Positions 13,901 through 30,167 of a stretch of DNA of 64,000 nt are shown here, piece by piece; within the stretch, counting starts at the first letter, position 1; every line of letters begins with the position of its first letter. The DNA is from Sanderia malayensis (Eukaryota > Cnidaria > Scyphozoa > Semaeostomeae > Pelagiidae), in the NCBI GenBank assembly GCA_013076295.1, contig RQOL01000699.1, forward strand, positions 1 through 64,000, read 5' to 3'. The position numbers and the translations under genes were made by a program. Under the pieces are notes generated by a model. It saw only the letters and a list, made by a program, of their open reading frames with translations, was not told where the DNA came from and made no database searches.

Positions 13901-15727
13901 AGAGGGAAAACCGACTGATTGTATTAACCTTTTTTACTTTTTTTCCGTGATATAACATTCATTCCCCAAGTTTACACATGAATTCATGTTAATACAGGGA
14001 AAACTGACTGATTCAAATACACCATTTTTACTTGTTTTTCCGTGATATTAGCATTCATTCCCACAATTTACCCAGGAATCTCCCTTAATACAGCTAAAAT
14101 TGACTGATTGAAATACACCCTTTTTACTTTTTTCTGTGTTATTAACATTCATTCCCACAATTTACACATGAATTGAATATATATACTTGTAAAACTTACT
14201 GATTGAAATACACCATTTTTTCTTGTTTTCCGCGATATCATTATTCATTCCCGCAATATACACATGAATTGACTTAGATACATGTAAATCTGGCTGATTG
14301 AAATACACAATTTATACTTGTTTTCCGTGACATTAACATTCATTCCCACAATTTACGCATGAATTGACTTAGATACATATGAAAAGGACTGATTGAAATA
14401 CACTTTTTTTACTTGTTTTCCGTGATATTCACATTCATTCCCACACTTTAGACATGAATCCACGTTAATACAGCTAAAATTGAGTGATTGAAACACAACT
14501 TTTTTACTTTTTCCGTGATAATTAACAATTCATCCCATAATTTACACATGAATTGACGTAAATAGAGGGAAAAACGACTGATTGAAATACATCATTTACT
14601 TGTTTTCCGTGATATGAGCATTCATTCCCACAATTTACACATCAATCCACGTTAATACACGTAATCCTGACAATTTAAAAGACACCTTTTTTACTTGTAT
14701 TAAGTGATATTAACATTCTTTCCCAAAAGTAACACATGAATCCACGTTAATACAGCGAAAACCGACTGATTGAAATACACTTTTTTACTTTTTTTCGTGA
14801 TATTATCATTCATTCCCACATTTACACATGAATTGACTTAGTACATATAAAACTGACTGATTGAAATACACTTTTTTTACTTTTTTCCCTGATATTAACA
14901 TTCATTCCCACAATTTAGACATAAATCCACGTTAATACAGCTAAAATTGACCGATTGAAATACACCTTTTTATTTGTTTTCCGTGATATTAACATTGATT
15001 CCCACAATTTACACATGAATTGACTTTAATACATTTAAAACTGACTAATTGAAATACACCTTTTTTACTATTTTCCCGTGATATTGCGTTCATTCCCACA
15101 ATTTAGACATAAATCCACTTTAATACAGCTAAAATTGACCGATTGAAATACACCCTTTTTATTGTTTCCGTGATATTAACATTGATTCCCACAATTTACA
15201 CATGAATGACTTTGTATACATGTAAAACTGACTGGTTGAAAATACACCATTTTACTTGTTTTCCGTTATATTAACATTCATTCCACAATTTAGACATGAA
15301 TCCACCTTAATACAGCTTATCCTCACTGATTGAATTACACTTTTTTACATTTTTCCGTGATTTTAAGATTTTTCCCACAATTTTCACATGAAATAACGTA
15401 AAACAGGTGACACTGGCTGATTGAAATTTACCATTTTTACTTGTTTCCGTGATATTAACATTCATTCCCACAATTTACACATGTATTGACTAAGATACAT
15501 GTAAAAAAGATGATTGAAAACACTTTTTTACTTGTTTTCCGTGATATTAACATTTTCCCACAAATTACACTGAATTGACTTAGATACATATCAAACTGAC
15601 TGATTGAAATACACTTTTTTTACTTGTTTTCCGTGATATTAACATTCATTCCCACAATTTAGACATGAATCCACGTTATTACAGCTAAAATTGAATGATT
15701 GAAACACACCTTTTTTACTTTTTTTCC
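10914..15727. repeat. Satellite superblock 2 (~4.8 kb)
   Basis: Second copy of the multi-kilobase order. Marker monomers at 10914, 12524 and 13853 repeat the 1.6 then 1.3 kb spacing of superblock 1 (1596 and 1319 there, 1610 and 1329 here). The part from 10914 to about 14500 is very regular, with few indels. Confidence 0.8.
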
Positions 15728-16858
15728 GTGATATTAACAATCCTTCCCACAGTTTACACATGAATTGACGTAAATAGAGGGAAAACCGACTGATTGTATT
15801 ACACCTTTTTTACTTTTTTTCCGTGATATTAACATTCATTCCCCAAGTTTACACATGAATTCATGTTAATACAGGGAAAACTGGCTGATTGAAATACACC
15901 ATTTTTACTTGTTTTCTGTGATATTATTATTCATTCCCACAATTTACACATAAATTGACTTAGATACATGTAAAACTTGCGGATTGAAATACACCATTTT
16001 TACTTGTTTTCCGTGATATTAACATTCATTCCCAGAATTTACACATGAATCCACCTTAATACAGCTAAAATTGAACGATTGAAATACACCCTTTTCATTT
16101 GTTTTCCGTGATATTAACATTGATTCCCACAATTTACACATGAATTGACTTTATATACATTTAAAACTGACTAATTGAAATACACCTTTTTTACTATTTT
16201 CCCGTGATATTGACGTTCATTCCCACAATTTAGACATAAATCCACGTTAATACAGCTAAAATTGACCGATTGAAATACACCCTTTTTATTTGTTTTCCGT
16301 GATATTAACATTGATTCCCACAATTTACACATGAATTGACTTTGTATACATGTAAAACTGACTGGTTGAAATACACCATTTTTACTTGTTTTCCGTTATA
16401 TTAACATTCATTCCCACAATTTAGACATGAATCCACCTTAATACAGCTAATCCTCACTGATTGAATTACCCTTTTTACATGTTTTCCGTGATTTTAAGAT
16501 TCTTTCCCACAATTTTCACATGAAATAACGTAAAAACAGGTGACACTGGCTGATTGAAATTTACCATTTTTACTTGTTTCCGTGATATTAACATTCATTC
16601 CACAATTTACACATGTATTGACTAAGATACATGTAAAAATGACTGATTGAAAACACTTTTTTACTTGTTTCCGTGATATTAACATCATTCCCACAAATTA
16701 CACATGAATTGACTTAGATACATATCAAACTGACTGATTGAAATACACTTTTTTACTTTTTCCGTGATATTAACATTCATTCCCACAATTTAGACATGAA
16801 TCCACGTTATTACAGCTAAAATTGAATGATTGAAACACACCTTTTTTACTTTTTTTCC

Positions 16859-19800
16859 GTGATATTAACAATCCTTCCCACAGTTTACACATGAATTGAC
16901 GTAAATAGAGGGAAAACCGACTGATGTATTACACCTTTTTTACTTTTTTTCCGTGATATTAACATTCATTCCCCAAGTTTACACATGAACATTTAATACA
17001 GGGAAACTGACTGATTCAAATACACCATTTTTACTTGTTTTTCCGTGATATTAGCATTCATTCCCACAATTTACCAGGAATCTCCTTAATACAGCTAAAT
17101 TGACTGATTGAAAAACCCTTTTACTTTTTTCTGTGTTATTAACATTCATTCCCACAATTTACACATGAATGAATATATATACTTGTAAAACTTACTGATT
17201 GAAATACCATTTTTTCTTGTTTTCCGTTATATTAACATTCATTTCACAAATTACACATGAATCCACCTTAATACAGCTAATCCTCACTGATTGAATTACA
17301 CCTTTTTACTGTTTTCCGGATTTTAAAATTCTTCCCACAATTTTCACATGAATTAACGTAAAACAGGTGACACTGGCTGATTGAAATAAACCATTTTTAC
17401 TTGTTTTCCGCGATATCATTATTCATTCCCGCAATATACACATGAATTGACTTAGATACATGTAAATCTGGCTGATTGAAATACACAATTTTTACTTGTT
17501 TTCCGTGACATTAACATTCACTCCCACAATTTACGCATGAATTGACTTAGATACATATAAAAGGACTGATTGAAATACACTTTTTTTACTTGTTTTCCGT
17601 GATATTCACATTCATTCCCACACTTTAGACATGAATCCACGTTAATACAGCTAAAATTGAGTGATTGAAACACACCTTTTTTACTTTTTTTCCGTGATAT
17701 TAACAATCATTCCCATAATTTACACATGAATTGACTTTGTATACATGTAAAACTGACTAATTGAAATACACCTTTTTACTATTTTCCCGTGATATTGACG
17801 TTCATTCCCACAATTTAGACATAAATCCACGTTAATACAGCTAAAATTGACCGATTGAAATACCCTTTTTATTTGTTTTCCGTGATATTAACATTGATTC
17901 CACAATTACACATGAATTGACTTTGTCATACATGTAAAACTGACTGGTTGAAATACACCATTTTTACTTGTTTTCCGTTATATTAACATTCATTCCCAAT
18001 TTAGACATGAATCCACCTTAATACATAATCCTCACTGATTGAATTACACCTTTTTACATGTTTTCCGTGATTTTAAGATTCTTTCCCACAATTTTCACAT
18101 GAAATAACGTAAAAACAGGTGACACTGGCTGATTGAAATTTACCATTTTTACTTGTTTCCGTGATATTAACATTCATTCCCACAATTTACACATGTATTG
18201 ACTAAGATACATGTAAAAATGACTGATTGAAAACACTTTTTTTACTTGTTTTCCGTGATATTAACATTCATTCCCACAAATTAACATGAATTGACTTAGA
18301 TACATATCAAACTGACTGATTGAAATACACTTTTTTTACTTGTTTCCGTGATATTAACATTCATTCCACAATTTAGACATGAATCCACGTTATTACAGCT
18401 AAAATTGAATGATTGAAACACACCTTTTTTACTTTTTTTCCGTGATATTAACAATCTTCCCACAGTTTACACATGAATTGACGTAAATAGAGGGAAAACC
18501 GACTGATTGTATTACACCTTTTTTACTTTTTTCCGTGATATTAACATTCATTCCCAAGTTTACACATGAATTCATGTTAATACAGGGAAACTGACTGATT
18601 CAAATACACCATTTTTACTTGTTTTTCCGTGATATTAGCATTCATTCCACAATTTACCCAGGAATCCCCTTAATACAGCTAAAATTGACTGCTTGAAATA
18701 CACCCTTTCTACTTTTTTCTGTGTTATTAACATTCATTCCCACAATTTACACATGAATTGAATATATATACTTGTAAAACTTACTGATTGAAATACACCA
18801 TTTTTTTTGTTTTCCGTTATATTAACATTCATTGTCACAAATTACACATGAATCCACCTTAATACAGCTAATCCTCACTGATTGAATTACACCTTTTACA
18901 TGTTTTCCGGGATTTTAAATTCTTTCCCACAATTTCACATGAATTAACGTAAAAACAGGTGACACTGGCTGATTAAATAAACCATTTTTACTGTTTTCCG
19001 CGATCATTATTCATTCCCGCAATATACACATGAATTGACTTAGATACATGTAAATCTGGCTGATTGAAATACACAATTTTTACTTGTTTCCGTGACATTA
19101 ACATTCATTCCCACAATTACGCATGAATGACTTAGATACATATGAAAAGGACTGATTGAAATACACTTTTTTTACTTGTTTTCCGTGATATTCACATTCA
19201 TTCCACACTTTAGACATGAATCCACGTTAATACAGCTAAAATTGAGTGATTGAAACACACTTTTTTTACTTTTTTCCGTGATATTAACATCATTCCATAA
19301 TTTACACATGAATTGACGTAAATAGAGGGAAAAACGACTGATTGAAATAGATCATGTTACTGTTTTCCGTGATATGAACACATTCCCACATTTACACATC
19401 AATCCACGTTAATACCGTAATCCGACAATTTAAAAACACCTTTTTTACTTGTATTAAGATATTAACATTCTTTCCCAAAGTACACATGAATCCACGTTAA
19501 TACAGCGAAAACCGACTGATTGAAATACACTTTTTTTACTTTTTTTCGTGATATTATCATTCATTCCCACAATTACACATGAATGACTTAGATACATATC
19601 AAACTGACTGATTGAAATACACTTTTTTTACTTGTTTCCGTGATATTAACATTCATTCCCACAATTTAGACATGAATCACGTTGTTACAGAAAATTGAAT
19701 GATTGAAACACACCTTTTTTACTTTTTTTCCGTGATATTAACAATCCTTCCCACAGTTTACACATGAATTGACGTAAATAGAGGGAAAACCGACTGATTG

Positions 19801-21529
19801 TATTACACCTTTTTTACTTGTTTTTCCGTGATATTAGCATTCATTCCCACAATTTACCCAGGAATCTCCCTTAATACAGCTAAAATTGACTGATTGAAAT
19901 ACACCCTTTTTACTTTTTCTGTGTTATTAACATTCATTCCCACAATTTACACATGAATTGAATATATTACTTGTAAAACTTACTGATTGAAATACACCAT
20001 TTTTCTTGTTTTCCGCGATATCATTATTCATTCCCGCAATATACACATGAATTGACTTAGATACATGTAAATCTGGCTGATTGAAATACACAATTTATAC
20101 TTGTTTTCCGTGACATTAACATTCATTCCCACAATTTACGCATGAATTGACTTAGATACATATGAAAAGGACTGATTGAAATACACTTTTTTACTTGTTT
20201 TCCGTGATATTCACATTCATTCCCACACTTTAGACATGAATCCACTTAATACAGCTAAAATTGAGTGATTGAAACACAACTTTTTTACTTTTTTTCCGTG
20301 ATATTAACAATCATTCCCATAATTTACACATGAATTGACGTAAATAGAGGGAAAAACGACTGATTGAAATACATCATGTTTACTTGTTTTCCGTGATATG
20401 AGCATTCATTCCCACAATTTACACATCAATCCACGTTAATACACGTAATCCTGACAATTTAAAAGACACCTTATTTACTTGTATTAAGTGATATTAACAT
20501 TCTTTCCCAAAAGTAACACATGAATCCACGTTAATACAGCGAAAACCGACTGATTGAAATACACTTTTTTACTTTTTTTTCGTGATATTATCATTCATTC
20601 CCACAATTTACACATGAATTGACTTAGATACATATAAAACTGACTGATTGAAATACACTTTTTTTACTTGTTTTCCCTGATATTAACATTCATTCCCACA
20701 ATTTAGACATAAATCCACGTTAATACAGCTAAAATTGACCGATTGAAATACACCCTTTTTATTTGTTTTCCGTGATATTAACATTGATTCCCACAATTTA
20801 CACATGAATTGACTTTATATACATTTAAAACTGACTAATTGAAATACACCTTTTTTACTATTTTCCCGTGATATTGACGTTCATTCCCACAATTTAGACA
20901 TAAATCCACGTTAATACAGCTAAAATTGACCGATTGAAATACACCCTTTTTATTTGTTTTCCGTGATATTAACATTGATTCCCACAATTTACACATGAAT
21001 TGACTTTGTATACATGTAAAACTGACTGGTTGAAATACACCATTTTTACTTGTTTTCCGTTATATTAACATTCATTCCCACAATTTAGACATGAATCCAC
21101 CTTAATACAGCTTATCCTCACTGATTGAATTACACCTTTTTTACATGTTTTCCGTGATTTTAAGATTCTTTCCCACAATTTTCACATGAAATAACGTAAA
21201 AACAGGTGACACTGGCTGATTGAAATTTACCATTTTTACTTGTTTCCGTGATATTAACATTCATTCCCACAATTTACACATGTATTGACTAAGATACATG
21301 TAAAAATGACTGATTGAAAACACTTTTTTACTTGTTTTCCGTGATATTAACATTCATTCCACAAATTACACATGAATTGACTTAGATACATATCAAACTG
21401 ACTGATTGAAATACACTTTTTTTACTTGTTTTCCGTGATATTAACATTCATTCCCACAATTTAGACATGAATCCACGTTATTACAGCTAAAATTGAATGA
21501 TTGAAACACACCTTTTTTACTTTTTTTCC
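16859..21529. repeat. Satellite superblock 3 (~4.7 kb)
   Basis: Third copy, with marker monomers at 16859, 18442 and 19732 (spacings 1583 and 1290) and the next at 21530. Between 16900 and 19700 this copy is peppered with one- to three-base deletions relative to superblock 2. Confidence 0.75.
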
Positions 21530-24500
21530 GTGATATTAACAATCCTTCCCACAGTTTACACATGAATTGACGTAAATAGAGGGAAAACCGACTGATTGTA
21601 TTACACCTTTTTTACTTTTTTTCCGTGATATTAACATTCATTCCCCAAGTTTACACATGAATTCATGTTAATACAGGGAAAATGACTGATTCAAATACAC
21701 CATTTTTACTTGTTTTTCCGTGATATTAGCATTCATTCCCACAATTTACCCAGGAATCCCCCTTAATACAGCTAAAATTGACTGATTGAAATACACCCTT
21801 TTTACTTTTTTCTCTGTTATTAACATTCATTCCCACAATTTACACATGAATTGAATATATATACTTGTAAAACTTACTGATTGAAATACACCATTTTTTC
21901 TTGTTTTCCGTTATATTAACATTCATTGTCACAAATTACACATGAATCCACCTTAATACAGCTAATCCTCACTGATTGAATTACACCTTTTTACATGTTT
22001 TCCGTGATTTTAAAATTCTTTCCCACAATTTTCACATGAATTAACGTAAAAACAGGTGACACTGGCTGATTGAAATAACCATTTTTACTTGTTTTCCGCG
22101 ATATCATTATTCATTCCCGCAATATACACATGAATTGACTTAGATACATGTAAATCTGGCTGATTGAAATACACAATTTTTACTTGTTTTCCGTGACATT
22201 AACATTCATTCCCACAATTTACGCATGAATTGACTTAGATACATATAAAAAGGACTGATTGAAATACACTTTTTTTACTTGTTTTCCGTGATATTCACAT
22301 TCATTCCCACACTTTAGACATGAATCCACGTTAATACAGCTAAAATTGAGTGATTGAAACACACCTTTTTTACTTTTTTTCCGTGATATTAACATTCATT
22401 CCCCAAGTTTACACATGAATTCATGTTAATACAGGGAAAACTGACTGATTCAAATACACCATTTTTACTTGTTTTTCCGTGATATTAGCATTCATTCCCA
22501 CAATTTACCCAGGAATCTCCCTTAATACAGCTAAAATTGACTGATTGAAATACACCCTTTTTACTTTTTTCTGTGTTATTAACATTCATTCCCACAATTT
22601 ACACATGAATTGAATATATATACTTGTAAAACTTACTGATTGAAATACACCATTTTTTCTTGTTTTCCGTTATATTAACATTCATTGTCACAAATTACGC
22701 ATGAATCCACCTTAATACAGCTAATCCTCACTGATTGAATTACACCTTTTTACATGTTTTCCGTGATTTTAAAATTCTTTCCCACAATTTTCACATGAAT
22801 TAACGTAAAAACAGGTGACACTGGCTGATTGAGATAAACCATTTTTACTTGTTTTCCGCGATATCATTATTCATTCCCGCAATATACACATGAATTGACT
22901 TAGATACATGTAAATCTGGCTGATTGAAATACACAATTTTTACTTTTTTCCGTGACATTAACATTCATTCCCACAATTACGCATGAATTGACTTAGATAC
23001 ATATAAAAAGGACTGATTGAAATACACTTTTTTTACTTGTTTTCCGTGATATTCACATTCATTCCCACACTTTAGACATGAATCCACGTTAATACAGCTA
23101 AAATTGAGTGATTGAAACACACCTTTTTTACTTTTTTTCCGTGATATTAACAATCATTCCAATAATTTACACATGAATTGACGTAAATAGAGGGAAAAAC
23201 GACTGATTGAAATACATCATGTTTACTTGTTTTCCGTGATATGAGCATTCAGTCCCACAATTTACACATCAATCCACGTTAATACACGTAATCCTGACAA
23301 TTTAAAAGACACCTTTTTTACTTGTATTAAGTGATATTAACATTCTTTCCCAAAAGTAACACATGAATCCACGTTAATACAGCGAAAACCGACTGATTGA
23401 AATACACTTTTTTACTTTTTTTTCGTGATATTATCATTCATTCCCACAATTTACACATGAATTGACTTAGATACATATAAAACTGACTGATTGAAATACA
23501 CTTTTTTTACTTGTTTTCTCTGATATTAACATTCATTCCCACAATTTAGACATAAATCCACGTTAATATAGCTAAAATTGACCGATTGAAATACACCCTT
23601 TTTATTTGTTTTCCGTGATATTAACATTGATTCCCACAATTTACACATGAATTGACTTTATATACATTTAAAACTGACTAATTGAAATACACCTTTTTTA
23701 CTATTTTCCCGTGATATTACGTTCATTCCCACAATTTAGACATAAATCCACGTTAATACAGCTAAAATTGACCGATTGAAATACACCCTTTTATTTGTTT
23801 TCCGTGATATTAACACTTGATTCCCACAATTTACACATGAATTGACTTTGTATACATGTAAAACTGACTGTTGAAATACACCATTTTTACTTTTTTCCGT
23901 TATATTAACATTCATTCCCACAATTTAGACATGAATCCACTTAATACAGCTAATCCTCACTGATTGAATTACACCTTTTTACATTTCCGTGATTTTAAGA
24001 TTCTTTCCCACAATTTCACATGAAAAACGTAAAAACATGGTGACACTGGCTGATTGAAATTTACCATTTTTACTTGTTTCCGTGATATTAACATTCATTC
24101 CCACAATTTACACATGTATTGACTAAGATACATGTAAAAATGACTGATTGAAAACACTTTTTTTACTTGTTTTCCGTGATATTCACATTCATTCCCACAC
24201 TTTAGACATGAATCCACGTTAATACTGCTAAAATTGAGTGATTGAAACACACCTTTTTACTTTTTTTTCCGTGATATTAACAATCATTCCAATAATTTAC
24301 ACATGAATTGACGTAAATAGAGGGGAAAAACGACTGATTGAAATACATCATGTTTACTTGTTTTCCGTGATATGAGCATTCATTCCCACAATTTACACAT
24401 CAATCCACGTTAATACACGTAATCCTGACAATTTAAAAGACACCTTTTTTACTTGTATTAAGTGATATTAACATTCTTTCCCAAAAGTAACACATGAATC

Positions 24501-25400
24501 CACGTTAATACAGCGAAAACCGACTGATTGAAATACACTTTTTTACTTTTTTTTCGTGATATTATCATTCATTCCCACAATTTACACATGAATTGACTTA
24601 GATACATATAAAACTGACTGATTGAAATACACTTTTTTTACTTGTTTTCCCTGATATTAACATTCATTCCCACAATTTAGACATAAATCCACGTTAATAT
24701 AGCTAAAATTGACCGATTGAAATACACCCTTTTTATTTGTTTTCCGTGATATTAACATTGATTCCCACAATTTACACATGAATTGACTTTATATACATTT
24801 AAAACTGACTAATTGAAATACACCTTTTTTACTATTTTCCCGTGATATTGACGTTCATTCCCACAATTTAGACATAAATCCACGTTAATACAGCTAAAAT
24901 TGACCGATTGAAATACACCCTTTTTATTTGTTTTCCGTGATATTAACATTGATTCCACAATTTACACATGAATTGACTTGTATACATGTAAAACTGACTG
25001 GTTGAATACACCGTTTTTACTTGTTTTCCGTATAATTAACATTCATTCCCACAATTTAGACATGAATCACCTTAATACAGCTAATCCTCACTGATTGAAT
25101 TACACCTTTTTTACATGTTTTCCGTGATTTTAAGATTCTTTCCCACAATTTTCACATGAAATAACGTAAAAACAGGTGACACTGGCTGATTGAAATTTAC
25201 CATTTTTACTGTTTTCCGTGATATTAACATATCATTCCCACAATTTACACATTATTGACTAAGATACATGTAAAAATGATGATTGAAAACACTTTTTTAC
25301 TTTTTCCGTGATATTAACATTCATTCCCACAAATTACACATGAATTGACTTAGATACATATCAAACTGACTGATTGAAATACACCTTTTTACTTTTTTCC

Positions 25401-27300
25401 GTGATTTAACAATCCTTCCGACAGTTTACACATGAATTGACGTAAATAGAGGGAAAACCGACTGGTTGATTACACCTTTTTTACTTTTTTTCCGTGATAT
25501 TAACATTCATTCCCCAAGTTTACACATGAATTCATGTTAATACAGGGAAAACTGACTGATTCAAATACACCATTTTTACTTGTTTTCCGTGATATTAGCA
25601 TTCATTCTCACAATTTACCAGGAATCCCCTTAATACAGCTAAAATTGACTGATTGAAATACACCCTTATTACTTTTTTCTGTGTTATTAACATTCATTCC
25701 CACAATTTACACATGAATTGAAAATATATACTTGTAAAACTTACTGATTGAAAACACACCATTTTTCTTGTTTTCCGTTATATTAACATTCATTGCCACA
25801 ATTACACATGAATCCACCTTAATACAGCTAATCCTCACTGATTGAATTACACCTTTTACATGTTTTCCGTGATTTTAAAATTCTTTCCCACAATTTCACA
25901 TGAAATAACGTAAAAAACAGGTGACACTGGCTGATTGAAATTTACCATTTTACTTGTTTCCGTGATATTAACATTCATTCCCACAATTTACACATGTATT
26001 GACTAAGAGACATGTAAAAATGACTGATTGAAAACACTTTTTTACTTGTTCCATGATATTACATTCATTCCCACAATTACACATGAATTGACTTAGATAC
26101 ATATCAAACTGACTGATTGAAATACACTTTTTACTTTTTCCGTGATATTAACAATCTTCCGACAGTTTACACATGAATTGACGAAATAGAGGAAAACCGA
26201 CTGGTTGTATTACACCTTTTTACTTTTTTTCCGTGATATTAACATTCATTCCAAGTTTACACATGAATTCATGTTAATACAGGGAAAACTGACTGATTCA
26301 AATACACCATTTTTACTTGTTTTCCGTGATATTAGCATTCATTCTCACAATTACCCAGGAACCCCCTTAATACAGCTAAAATTGACTGATGAAATACACC
26401 CTTATTACTTTTTTCTGTGTTATTAACATTCATTCCCACAATTTACACATGAATTGAAAATATATACTTGTAAAACTTACTGATTGAAATACACCATTTT
26501 TTCTTGTTTTCCGTTATATTAACATTCATTGCCACAAATTACACATGAATCCACCTTAATACAGCTAATCCTCACTGATTGAATTACACCTTTTTACATG
26601 TTTTCCGTGATTTTAAAATTCTTTCCCACAATTTTCACATGAAATAACGTAAAAACAGGTGACACTGGCTGATTGAAATTTACCATTTTTACTTGTTTCC
26701 GTGATTAACATTCATTCCCAATTTACACATGTATTGACTAAGATACATGTAAAAATGACTGATTGAAACACTTTTTTTACTTGTTTTCCATGATATTAAC
26801 ATTCATTCCCACAAATTACACATGAATTGACTTAGATACATATCAAACTGACTGATTGAAATACACCTTTTTTACTTTTTTTCCGTGATATTAACAATCC
26901 TTCCGACAGTTTACACATGAATTGACGTAAATAGAGGGAAAACCGACTGGTTGTATTACACCTTTTTTACTTTTTTTCCGTGATATTAACATTCATTCCC
27001 CAAGTTTACACATGAATTCATGTTAATACAGGGAAAACTGACTGATTCAAATACACCATTTTTACTTGTTTTTCCGTGATATTAGCATTCATTCTCACAA
27101 TTTACCCAGGAATCCCCCTTAATACAGCTAAAATTGACTGATTGAAATACACCCTTATTACTTTTTTCTGTGTTATTAACATTCATTCCCACAATTTACA
27201 CATGAATTGAAAATATATACTTGTAAAACTCACTGATTGAAATACACCATTTTTGCTTGTTTTCCGCTATATTAACATTCATTGCCACAAATTACACAAG
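25401..27300. repeat. 742-bp eight-monomer higher-order repeat
   Basis: A diagnostic variant (ttccgacagtttac) occurs at about 25410, 26150 and 26900, so the spacing is about 740-744 bp, close to eight monomers. The copies also share cccttattactttt and attgccacaa. The third copy is incomplete and grades into other monomers near 27250. The second copy has many single-base deletions. Confidence 0.8.
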
Positions 27301-30167
27301 AATCCACGTTAATACAGCTAATCCTGACTGACTGTATTACACCTTTTTTACTTGTTTTCCGTGATATTAACATTCATTCCAAAAGTTTACACATGAATTC
27401 ACGTTATTACTGGGAAAACTGACTGATTGAAATAAACCTTTTTTTACTTGTTTTCCGTGATATTAACATTCATTCCCAAATTTACACATGAATTGACTTT
27501 ATATATTTGTAAAACTGACTGATTGGAATACACCATTTTTACTTGTTTTCCGTTATATTAACATTCATTCTCACAATTTACACATGAATCCACCTTAATA
27601 CAGCTAATCCTCACTGATTGAATTACACCTTTTTTACATGTTTTCCGTGATTTTAAGATTCTTTCTCACAATTTTGACATGAATTAACGTAAAAACAGGT
27701 GACACTGGCTGATTGAAATTTACCATTTTTACTTGTTTTCCGTGATATTAACATTCATTCCCACAATTTACACATGCATTGACTTAGATACATGTAAAAC
27801 TGACTGATTGAAACACTTTTTTTACTTGTTTTCCGTGATATTAACATTCATTCCCACAAATTACACATGAATCCACCTTAATACAGCTAATCCTCACTGA
27901 TTGAATTACACCTTCTTTACATGTTTTCCGTGATTTTAAGATTCTTTCCCACAATTTTGACATGAATTAACGTAAAAACAGGTGACACTGGCTGATTGAA
28001 ATTTACCATTTTTACTTGCTTTCCGTGATATCATTATTCATTCCCACAATTTACCTATGAATTGACTTACATACATGTAAAACTGGCTGTTTGAAATACA
28101 CAATTTTTACTTGTTTTCCGTGATATTAACATTCATTCCCACAATTTACGCATGAATTGACGTAAATAGAGGGAAAACCGACTGATTGAAATACATCATT
28201 TTTACTTGTATTCCGTGATATTAACATTCATTCCCACAATTTACACATCAATCCACATAAATACACGTAATCCTGACAATTTAAAAGACACCTTTTTTAC
28301 TTGTATTAAGTGATATTAACATTCGTTCCCACAATTTATACATGAATCCACGTTAATACAGCTAAAACCGACTGATTGAAATACCCTTTTTTTACTTTTT
28401 TTCCGTGATATTATCATTCATTCCCACAATTTACACATGAATCTACGTTAATACAGAGAAAACTCACTGATTGAAATACACCATTTTTACTTGTTTTCCG
28501 TGATATTAACATTCATTCCCGCAATTTACGCAGAAATCCCGGTTAATACAGCTATTTCTGATTCATTGAATTACACTTTTTTTACTTGTTTTCCGTCATT
28601 TTAACATTCTTTCCCACAATTTACACATGGATCCACGTTAATACAGCTAATCCTGATTGATTGACTTACACCATTTTTACTTGTTTTCCGTGATGATAAC
28701 ATTTCTTCCAACAATTTACACATGATTTGCCGTAAATACAGGCGACACTGGCCGATTTAAATGCACAATCTTTACTTGTTTTCCGTGATGTTAACATTAA
28801 TTCCCGCAATTTACACATGAATCCACGTTAATGCAGCTAAAACCGACTGATTGAAATACACCTTTTTTACTTTTTTTCCGTGATATTATCATTCATTCCC
28901 ATAATTTAGACATAAATCCACGTTAATAGAGCTAAAATTGACTTATTGAAATACACCCTTTTTACTTTTTTTCCGTGATATTAGCATTCATTTTCACAAT
29001 TTACGCAGAAATCCCCGTTAACAGCTAAAGCAGATCGATTTAAATACACCCTTTTTACTCTTTTTCCCTGATAGTAACATTCATTCCCACAATTTACACA
29101 TGAATCCACGCTAAAACAGTTAACCCTGGCTGATTGAATTACCCCTTTTTTACTTGTTTCCCGTGATTTTAACATTCTTTCCCACAATTTACACATGAAT
29201 TGACTTTATAAACATTTAAAACTGACTTATTGAAATACACCTTTTTTACTTTTTTTCCGTGATATTGACGTTCAATCCCACAATTTAGACACAAATCCAC
29301 GTTAATACAGCTAAATTTGACTGATTGAAATACACCCTTTTTACATTTTTTCCGTGTTATTAACATTCATTCCCACATTTTACACATGAATTGACTTTAT
29401 ATACATGTAAAACTGACTGATTGAAATACACGATTTTTACTTGTTTTCCGTTATATTAAAATTCATTGCCACAAATTACACAAGAATCCACGTTAATACA
29501 GCTAATCCTGACTGATTGTATTACACTTTTTTTAATTGTTTTCCGTGATATTAACATTCATTCCCACAATTTACACATGAATTAACGTAACAACAGGTGA
29601 CACTGGCTGATTGAAATAAACCATTTTTACTTGCTTTCCGTGATATCATTATTCATTCCCACAATTTACCTATGAACTGACTTACATACATGTAAAACTG
29701 GCTGATTGAACTACACAATTTTTACTTGTTTTCCGTGATATTAACATTCATTCCCACAATTTTCGCATGAATTGACTTAGATACATATAAAACTGACTGA
29801 TTGAATTACCCTTTTTTTACTTGTTTTCCGTGATATTAACATTCATTCCCACACTTTGGACATGAATCCACGTTAGTACAGCGAAAATTGAGTGATTGAA
29901 ACACACCTTTTTTACTTGTATTCCGTGATATTAACATTCATTCCCACAATTTACACATCAATCCATGTTAATACACGTAATCCTGACAATTTAAAAGACA
30001 CCTTTTTTACTTGTATTAAGTGATATTAACATTCGTTCCCACAATTTATACATGAATCCACGTTAATACAGCTAAAACCGACTGATTGAAATACCCTTTT
30101 TTTACTTTTTTTCCGTGATATTATCATTCATTCCCAAAATTTACACATGAATCTACGTTAATACAGA

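Larger units (their letters stand above)
3317..30167. repeat. Satellite of ~95-bp monomers, main block
   Basis: Head-to-tail monomers of about 92-96 bp. Each carries a pyrimidine tract (ttttttactt), then ttccgtgatatta, acattcattcccac, aatttacacatgaat, a variable box, and tgattgaaatacacc. The variable box defines classes: ccacgttaatacagctaa, tgacttagatacatgtaaa, taacgtaaaaacaggtgac, tgacgtaaatagagggaaa, and a rare class with tcctgacaatttaaaag. Class order recurs over kilobases, giving higher-order repeats. The period is not a multiple of three, so short frames with CVNCG motifs are by-products. Nothing else is seen in this block. Divergence between adjacent monomers but close similarity between distant blocks shows that multi-monomer blocks were amplified. 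Confidence 0.97.

Noticed and set aside
5778..29366. Minus-strand frames of 60-80 residues with CVNCG and CKLWE motifs, looking like zinc fingers
   Set aside because: They arise from the ~95-bp satellite read in different frames. The period is not divisible by three, frames do not continue across monomers, and C2H2 spacing with paired His is absent.
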